A stretch of DNA of 64,000 nucleotides from Streptomyces sp. NBC_01669 (lineage in GTDB: Bacteria > Actinomycetota > Actinomycetes > Streptomycetales > Streptomycetaceae): NCBI RefSeq assembly GCF_026339735.1, contig NZ_JAPEQG010000001.1:6391501-6455500 (forward strand), in the 5' to 3' direction. A program made the position numbers and the translations under genes. The notes below the pieces were generated by a model. That model ran no database searches. It was not told the DNA's origin and saw nothing but the letters and a program-made list of their open reading frames with translations. Position 1 is the stretch's first letter. Each line of letters starts with the position of its first letter. Of this stretch, positions 59,040-64,000 are shown piece by piece.

Positions 59040-59771
59040 GTGAATGACTTCGACGTACCCGCGGGCATCGACGTATTGCGGGTGTTCTGCGGCCCCGACG
59101 GCCGGCAGGGCAACGCCCTCGGGGTCGTACGCGACGGGCGCGCGTACCCCGACGAGGCGTCCCGGCACGCGCTCGCCTGGCAACTCGGTTTCAGCGAGAC
59201 CGTGTTCGTCGACGATCCCGAGCGCGGTCACGTCGACATCTACACGCCGGGGCTCCGGCTGCCCTTCGCCGGGCATCCGCTCGTGGGCGTCGCCTGGCTG
59301 CTCGATCTGGAGATTCTGGAACTGCCGGTCGGGGATGTCTTCGCCCGCCAGGACGGCGAGTTCACCTGGATCACCGCGCGCCCCGAGTGGGCGCCGCCGC
59401 GCACACTGGAGCGCTATGCGTCCGTCGCCGAGGTCGAGGCGCTGAACGGACCACCGCCCGGGGAGGGATGGCTCTACGTCTGGGCGTGGGAGGACGAGGC
59501 GGCGGGTCGAGTGAGGGCGCGGGCTTTCCCGCGGCGCGTCGATGGGCGCGGCGTCAGCCGCTCCGGTGGAGCCGGGGCTTGCACCGGGGGAATCGTCGAG
59601 GACGAGGCGACGGGGGCGGCGGCGCTGCTGCTCAGCGCGCAACTGGGCCGTGCGCTCAACATCACACAGGGACGGGGCTCCCAGATCCTCACCGCACCCG
59701 CACCGGACGGCACCGTGGAAATCGGAGGCCGCGTCCTGATGGCAGACACAGGCCTGTCACCGGCACTGTGA
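59040..59771 (+). CDS. PhzF-family protein (divergent)
   Basis: This 243-residue shortened PhzF-like isomerase shows VLRVFCGPDGRQGNALGVV, WQLGFSETVFVDDPERG (catalytic Glu), YTPGLRLPFAGHPLVGVAW and GGIVEDEATGAAALLLSAQL. It is about 40 residues shorter than the homologue at 44240 because of a shorter second half. GTG at 59040-59042; an upstream frame to 58680 is judged non-coding. Function unknown. Confidence 0.83.
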   Translation: MNDFDVPAGIDVLRVFCGPDGRQGNALGVVRDGRAYPDEASRHALAWQLGFSETVFVDDPERGHVDIYTPGLRLPFAGHPLVGVAWLLDLEILELPVGDVFARQDGEFTWITARPEWAPPRTLERYASVAEVEALNGPPPGEGWLYVWAWEDEAAGRVRARAFPRRVDGRGVSRSGGAGACTGGIVEDEATGAAALLLSAQLGRALNITQGRGSQILTAPAPDGTVEIGGRVLMADTGLSPAL

Positions 59772-59835
59772 CGTCCATGTCGGACCGGGTCCACCGCCGA
59801 AAGCCGGTCACCCCGCCCCCCGCACCGCCGGGGCT

Positions 59836-60501
59836 CTACGCGCTGAGCGGGAAGACCTCTCCCAGCTCCCGGAGCACCGCCGTGTTCAGCGAGAACGCCC
59901 GCTTGCACTCGTCGACGATCCGCTGCTTCTCCCGGTCGTCGGCGTTCACCGCATCCAGCAGCTCGCGGTAACCCCGCTTGAACGAGGCGGGGTTGGGGAT
60001 CCCCTCGAAGACATAGAACCGCACCCCGTCGCCCTTGCGCGTGAACCCCCAGGTCTTCTCCGCCCTGTCGCGGATGATCTGACCTCCGGAGAGGTCTCCG
60101 AGGTAACGGGTGTAGTGGTGTGCGATGTACCCGGCGGGCCAGGTGCACGCGCACTGGGCGACCCGGTCGGCGTACAGGGCCGTCGCGGGCAGCGGTTCCA
60201 GGCCCTCGCGCCAGTCCGCGCCTCGCAGATGGGTCAGGTCGCGCTCCAGCTCGGCGGTGCGCATCAGCTCCGACTGTATGAACGGACCCGCGACCGGGTC
60301 GGAGCGCAGCGCCTCCGCGTCGTCCTCCAGTGCCCGGTAGACGAACCACAGCTGCTCGGTGTAGCGCGCGTACGCATTGACTCCGAGCCGCCCGCCCAGC
60401 AGGTCGCTCATGAAGGTCGAGGTCTCCGCCTCGGTGTGCTGCTCGTGCGACGCCGTGCGGATGAGTGTCGAGAAGGGCGTGGCGGTGGCGGTGGCGTCCA
60501 A
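59836..60501 (-). CDS. Haem oxygenase (biliverdin-forming)
   Basis: This 221-residue cytoplasmic haem oxygenase, of the HmuO type, opens haem to biliverdin, CO and ferrous iron. Proximal ligand His22 lies in SHEQHTEAETSTFMSDLLGG; RYLGDLSGGQIIRD near residue 132 is the distal helix signature. TTG at 60499-60501 follows GGAGG. An iron box about 100 bases upstream (60597-60614) predicts expression under iron starvation. It therefore links haem-iron recovery to the efe and siderophore systems. Confidence 0.95.
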   Translation of the reverse strand: MDATATATPFSTLIRTASHEQHTEAETSTFMSDLLGGRLGVNAYARYTEQLWFVYRALEDDAEALRSDPVAGPFIQSELMRTAELERDLTHLRGADWREGLEPLPATALYADRVAQCACTWPAGYIAHHYTRYLGDLSGGQIIRDRAEKTWGFTRKGDGVRFYVFEGIPNPASFKRGYRELLDAVNADDREKQRIVDECKRAFSLNTAVLRELGEVFPLSA

Positions 60502-60596
60502 GGCGGGCCTCCGGGGACCGAGGGGAGGGAAGGTCCGGAAAGAGAGGATGTCGACAGCAACTGCGCGCAGCAGTGTTCGACAGCCCCGATCCTGAT

Positions 60597-60614
60597 ACTT
60601 AGGCTCGCCTAAGT
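60597..60614. promoter_or_regulatory. Iron box of the haem oxygenase gene
   Basis: ACTTAGGCTCGCCTAAGT is a near-perfect 18 bp palindrome whose core TTAGGCTCGCCTAA matches 13 of 14 bases of the DmdR/IdeR consensus half-pair. It lies about 96-113 bases before the start codon. Confidence 0.88.
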
Positions 60615-60697
60615 CGACAACTTCCCGACGGCCTGTCGGTAAAAACGATACGCCGGATTCCGCTCCTGTGCCCGGTGGGAAAGATCGCGTACGAGGG

Positions 60698-61555
60698 CTA
60701 CGGAAGGGTAAGGATCTCCGCGCCCGTCTCCGTCACCACCAGCGTGTGCTCGAACTGGGCGGTGCGCTTGCGGTCCTTCGTCACCACGGTCCAGCCGTCG
60801 TCCCACATGTCGTACTGGTGCGTTCCGAGCGTCAGCATCGGCTCGATGGTGAAGGTCATGCCGGGCTGCATCACGGTGGTCGCGTGCGGGCTGTCGTAGT
60901 GCGGAATGATCAGGCCGGAGTGGAACGAGGAATTGATCCCGTGCCCGGTGAAGTCCCGGACCACGCCGTACCCGAAGCGCTTGGCGTACGACTCGATGAC
61001 CCGCCCGATCACATTGATCTGGCGCCCGGGGCGGACCGCCTTGATGGCGCGGTTCAGGGACTCCTCGGTGCGCTCCACGAGCAGCCGGGACTCCTCGTCC
61101 ACGTCGCCGCAGAGATAGGTGGCGTTGTTGTCGCCGTGCACACCGTTGATGTACGCGGTGACGTCGAGGTTCACGATGTCGCCGTCGCGCAGCACCGTGG
61201 AGTCCGGGATGCCGTGGCAGATGACCTCGTTGAGCGACGAGCAGAGCGACTTGGGGAAGCCGCGGTAGCCGAGCGTCGACGGGTAGGCGCCGTGATCGCA
61301 CATGAACTCGTGGGCGACCCGGTCGAGTTCGTCCGTCGTCACACCCGGGGCGATGTGCTTCGCGGCCTCCGCCATCGCCTGCGCGGCGATCCGCCCCGCG
61401 ATGCGCATGCGCTCGACGGTGTCGGCGTCCTGGATCTCCGGGCCGGTGTACGGCGTGGGAGCGGGCTTGCCCACATACTCGGGGCGCCGGATGTTTCCGG
61501 GTACGGAACGGATGGGAGTGATCTCCCCTGGTACGAGGAGCGACTGGCCAGACAT
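60698..61555 (-). CDS. map: Methionine aminopeptidase type I
   Basis: This 285-residue metallo-aminopeptidase removes initiator methionine. The five metal ligands sit in IVNLDVTAYINGVHGDNNAT (two Asp), RDFTGHGINSSFH (His), TFTIEPML (Glu) and RTAQFEHTLVVT (Glu). An N-terminal extension of about 40 residues (SGQSLLVPGEITPIRSVPGN) is typical for the actinobacterial MapA type, with RRPEYVGKPAP as an SH3-like linker motif. TAGACT lies 7 bases before ATG 61555, so the transcript is probably leaderless. Confidence 0.95.
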   Translation of the reverse strand: MSGQSLLVPGEITPIRSVPGNIRRPEYVGKPAPTPYTGPEIQDADTVERMRIAGRIAAQAMAEAAKHIAPGVTTDELDRVAHEFMCDHGAYPSTLGYRGFPKSLCSSLNEVICHGIPDSTVLRDGDIVNLDVTAYINGVHGDNNATYLCGDVDEESRLLVERTEESLNRAIKAVRPGRQINVIGRVIESYAKRFGYGVVRDFTGHGINSSFHSGLIIPHYDSPHATTVMQPGMTFTIEPMLTLGTHQYDMWDDGWTVVTKDRKRTAQFEHTLVVTETGAEILTLP

Positions 61556-61613
61556 GTCAGCGAGTCTAACCAGCGTGCTTGGGGCAGCATGGCCCCGAGG
61601 AAAGGAGCCGATG

Positions 61614-61844
61614 ATGGCCCTGTTCAAGAAGCGCACGGTCGGCAAGCCGGGCGAATGGTACTACTGCCTGGAGCACAAGAAGGTCGAGGAAGGCCCGGAG
61701 TGCCCGGCGAAGGACCGGTTCGGGCCGTACACCACGCCCGAGGAGGCCCGGCACGCCATGGAGACGGCGCAGGAGCGGAACCTGGAGTGGGAGAACGACC
61801 CCAAATGGCACGACCGTTCCACGCCTCCTGAGGCCGACGCGTAG
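61614..61844 (+). CDS. Small hypothetical protein
   Basis: The 76-residue hydrophilic protein begins MALFKKRTVGKPGEWYYCLE and contains CLEHKKVEEGPECPAKDRFG with two cysteines, then PYTTPEEARHAMETAQERNL, a short helix of the SPOR or DUF-like type. ATG 61614 has AAAGGAG 6 bases upstream (ATG 61611 would be too close). It is divergent from map. I recognise no function; the pattern is typical of a conserved Streptomyces small protein. Confidence 0.75.
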   Translation: MALFKKRTVGKPGEWYYCLEHKKVEEGPECPAKDRFGPYTTPEEARHAMETAQERNLEWENDPKWHDRSTPPEADA

Positions 61845-61879
61845 GCCCGGCCCCGGGGCTCCGCCCCGGACGCCGTTTC

Positions 61880-63205
61880 TCACACGCCGGAGGGGCTCGA
61901 CTGTCCGGACGCCGGGAGACCGGATGCTCTAGCCTGCCGCCGCCGTTCGGCGTCCTCGTCCGTCCCGGAGTCGTACGTGAACAGCTTCGGCAGCGCCGCC
62001 GCCAGCAGCGCGACCGAGGCCACGCACGCCACCCCGCCCGACCAGATCGCCGAGCGGGTGCCCGTCCAGCCCGCCATCGCGCCCGCCCGCACCTGACCCA
62101 GCTGCGGCCCGACGCTGTACGACAGCACCTCGATGCCCGCCAGCCTCCCGCGCAACTCCTCCGGGATGGTCTGGTTCCAGATCGTCGAGCGGCCGAGCCC
62201 GCTGAGCATGTCGCCCGCTCCCGCCGCCGCCAGGCAGCCCAGCACCAGCCAGACATTGCTGAACCATCCCGCCGCAGCGATCGCCAGCCCCCAGGCGGCC
62301 GCGCCGAAGACCACGAACAGCCCGTGCCGTCGCACCCGTGAGGTCCAGCCGCTCGTCAGCCCCAGCACCAGGGACCCGACCGACCCCGCCGCGTACATCA
62401 GCCCCAGCGACCACTCGGCGTGCAGCTCGTCCGCGAGGAACGGGAAGATCGTGTTCGGGAAGGCGAAGAACATCGCGGCCAGATCGATCGCGTATGTCCC
62501 CAGCAGCACCGGCCGGCTCCACGCGTACCGCGCGCCCTCCGCGATCCCGCGCAGCGACGGCTTCCGCGCGTGCGCGGCGGGCGGTGCGGGCGCCAGCCGC
62601 AGACACAGCAGTACGGAGACGGTGAACGTGGCCACCGTGACCGCGTACGCCGTCGCGTGCCCGGCATAGGCCACCACCAGACCGGCCACTGCCGGGCCCG
62701 TGATCGCGCCGAACTGCCAGCGCAGCGAGTTCAGCGCGGCGGCCGCGGTGAGCTGGTCGTGCGGCACGATCCTGGCCATCAGTGAGTCCAGCGCGGGCCG
62801 CTGCAGCCCGGCGAGCGCGGAGACGCCGCCCGCGACGAGATAGAGCGGCCAGAGCGCAGGGTCGGGCAGCGCGGCATTCGCCAGGAGGACGACGGCGAGC
62901 AGCCCCAGCCCCGCCTCGGTGCCCAGGATCACCTTGCGGCGGTCCGCGGAGTCGGCGAGCGCCCCGCCGTACAGACCGAAGACGACCAGCGGTACCAGCT
63001 CGACCGCACCCATCGCGCCGACGGCGAGCGGCGAACCGGTGAGCTCCTTGATCTGGAGCGGCAGCGCGATCAACGCCATGAAGCTGCCGAAATAGGTGAT
63101 CAGGCCCTGGACCCACAGCAGCCGGAAGTCGGCCGAGGACCGCAAGGGCGAGAGGTCGGGCAGCAGCGCGGCGAGCCGGGCGGGCAGGGCGGAGGCGGAG
63201 GTCAC
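61880..63205 (-). CDS. MFS exporter, EntS-like
   Basis: This 441-residue transporter with 12 membrane segments resembles enterobactin exporter EntS. Landmarks: SADFRLLWVQGLITYFGSFM in helix 1, LVVFGLYGGALADSADRRKV after helix 2, LAGLQRPALDSLMARIVP, and IPEELRGRLAGIEVLSYSVG in the second half. ATG at 63205. It is one gene away from the iron-regulated haem oxygenase, but no siderophore cluster is near, so the substrate is uncertain. Confidence 0.9.
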   Translation of the reverse strand: MTSASALPARLAALLPDLSPLRSSADFRLLWVQGLITYFGSFMALIALPLQIKELTGSPLAVGAMGAVELVPLVVFGLYGGALADSADRRKVILGTEAGLGLLAVVLLANAALPDPALWPLYLVAGGVSALAGLQRPALDSLMARIVPHDQLTAAAALNSLRWQFGAITGPAVAGLVVAYAGHATAYAVTVATFTVSVLLCLRLAPAPPAAHARKPSLRGIAEGARYAWSRPVLLGTYAIDLAAMFFAFPNTIFPFLADELHAEWSLGLMYAAGSVGSLVLGLTSGWTSRVRRHGLFVVFGAAAWGLAIAAAGWFSNVWLVLGCLAAAGAGDMLSGLGRSTIWNQTIPEELRGRLAGIEVLSYSVGPQLGQVRAGAMAGWTGTRSAIWSGGVACVASVALLAAALPKLFTYDSGTDEDAERRRQARASGLPASGQSSPSGV

Positions 63206-63270
63206 GAGGGGTCATGGTCCCGTGCTGTACGTGCCGACTGCAACCGGTTTTGGCCGCGGTGCGCGGCCAT

Positions 63271-63873
63271 TCACCACCTCGGTGACGGTGGCGCGGTCAG
63301 CCGGTCGGCGAGCCGGGACAGCCGGTCCCGGAAGCTGCGCCGACCGCGCGGCGCCGGGGCGCTGTTCTCGCCGGCCGCGGCGCTCACCAGGTGCTGCACG
63401 GTGTCCAGGTCCACATCGTCGGTGCCGGTCACCGCGAGCGTCTCATGGGCCAGCCCTCCCACCTCAGGGTCGCCGTCGCCCAGCGACAGCACCGTCGCCC
63501 CGGCCCGGCGCGCATCGTGCACCCGCTCCAGCAGCCCGGCCCCGGGCCGCTGCGGGGCCACCAGGAGCAGCGTCTCGCCCCGCCCGGCCGCCTCGATCCG
63601 GCCCAGACCGACGGCCAGGTGGGCCGGGTCGCCCGGTTCCACCCGGTGCCGTACGAGCGTGGGAGTCAGCTCCGGCAGCCCGGACCAGGTGGACTCGTCG
63701 ACGAGATGGGCCGCGAGGTGCCACGGCTCGTACGCCGCCGTCCCCACCAGCAGCAGCCCGCCGCCGTGCGGAACGACGGACGAGCGCAGCGTCCCCGCGA
63801 AACGCCGGGCCGCCGCGGGCCACTCGGTCCCGGCGAGCACTTCTCGGAGCAGGGCGACGCGTACGGCATCCAT
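63271..63873 (-). CDS. Hypothetical protein (possible SIS-like fold)
   Basis: The 200-residue protein shows GGGLLLVGTAAYEPWHLAAHL, then ETLLLVAPQRPGAGLLERVH, DARRAGATVLSLGDGDPEVG and GLAHETLAVTGTDD. The alternating strand-helix pattern with TLLLVAP and ATVLSLGDG recalls SIS (sugar isomerase) domains without clear active-site residues. Starts ATG 63873. It is adjacent to the MFS gene on the same strand (65-base gap), an arrangement conserved in Streptomyces as far as I remember. Confidence 0.65.
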   Translation of the reverse strand: MDAVRVALLREVLAGTEWPAAARRFAGTLRSSVVPHGGGLLLVGTAAYEPWHLAAHLVDESTWSGLPELTPTLVRHRVEPGDPAHLAVGLGRIEAAGRGETLLLVAPQRPGAGLLERVHDARRAGATVLSLGDGDPEVGGLAHETLAVTGTDDVDLDTVQHLVSAAAGENSAPAPRGRRSFRDRLSRLADRLTAPPSPRW

Positions 63874-63947
63874 GGCCCGGCATCATGCCGCAGAGCTCGT
63901 CCCCGGCACCGGCGAACGGCACCGAACCAACCGAACGGGGGGCCTGA

Positions 63948-64000
63948 GTGACGGATGTCGCAGGAGGCCGGCCTGGCCTTCCCTTCCAGGGCGGGCAGTA
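63948..64000 (+). CDS. Start of an unidentified gene, cut by window edge
   Basis: GTG 63948 follows GGGGGG and reads MTDVAGGRPGLPFQGGQ before the window ends. The frame is open and the ribosome site is fair. Product unknown. Confidence 0.4.
   Translation, partial: MTDVAGGRPGLPFQGGQ

Noticed and set aside
58592..59047. 151-codon plus-strand frame upstream of the second PhzF-like gene
   Set aside because: Ser/Pro/Arg-rich, no motif, no ribosome site; consistent with non-coding DNA.

Overview
The window is chromosomal DNA of a Streptomyces or a very close relative. The evidence is the very high GC content with strong third-position GC bias, GTG/TTG/CTG starts next to AGGAGG-type ribosome binding sites, several probable leaderless genes (TANNNT followed 6-7 bases later by ATG/GTG), DmdR/IdeR-type iron boxes, a CebR operator, a class A actinobacterial RNase P RNA, and housekeeping blocks in actinobacterial order such as Nif3 - zinc-ribbon coiled-coil protein - RNase H/phosphatase.

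Layout. 1-3.9 kb: the 3'-truncated end of an ABC transporter ATPase gene, divergent from a three-gene beta-oxidation-like operon (MaoC hydratase, zinc alcohol dehydrogenase, SDR) with a perfect KstR-type palindrome in its leader. 4-13.9 kb: a hypothetical beta-propeller-like protein, an iron-box-controlled siderophore-binding lipoprotein, the Nif3/zinc-ribbon/RNase H operon, eda, yaaA, an RNase II/R-type nuclease and a TetR regulator. 13.9-14.35 kb: rnpB.

14.3-23.4 kb is accessory. The last 35 bases of rnpB recur with one mismatch at 19.4 kb, and a shorter version recurs at 23.4 kb. This pattern fits two elements integrated in tandem at the rnpB 3' end. The first carries a SLOG-like protein, a VKOR-type thiol oxidoreductase, the wreck of a flavohaemoglobin gene, an orphan cytochrome oxidase subunit I and a small membrane protein. 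The second carries a protein isoaspartyl methyltransferase homologue, a small Cys-rich protein, a broken LigT-like gene and a 713-residue protein of unknown function. No integrase is visible in either.

23.5-33.8 kb: a three-gene operon (Cys-rich double-psi beta-barrel protein without signal peptide, Tat-signal protein, MauE-like membrane protein) that looks like an undescribed export and disulfide system; a phosphoribosyltransferase-hydrolase fusion; an AAA-type ATPase preceded by ten perfect heptanucleotide repeats; an archease-CapA-RtcB operon; and an LLM-family oxidoreductase. 34-43.2 kb: mixed accessory genes, including a CebR-boxed cellulose-binding protein whose signal peptide is out of frame, a quasi-palindromic MITE-like element and the truncated serine hydrolase it abuts.

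43.3-64 kb: a gamma-butyrolactone-receptor-type regulator, assorted metabolic enzymes and transporters, a TetR regulator with its own probable operator, the efeO-efeB-efeU ferrous iron uptake operon, a haem oxygenase, methionine aminopeptidase and an MFS exporter. Three iron boxes (5.8, 58.5 and 60.6 kb) connect the siderophore-binding protein, EfeOBU and haem oxygenase into one iron-starvation response.

All assignments are from reading the sequence and family knowledge; no database search was possible.
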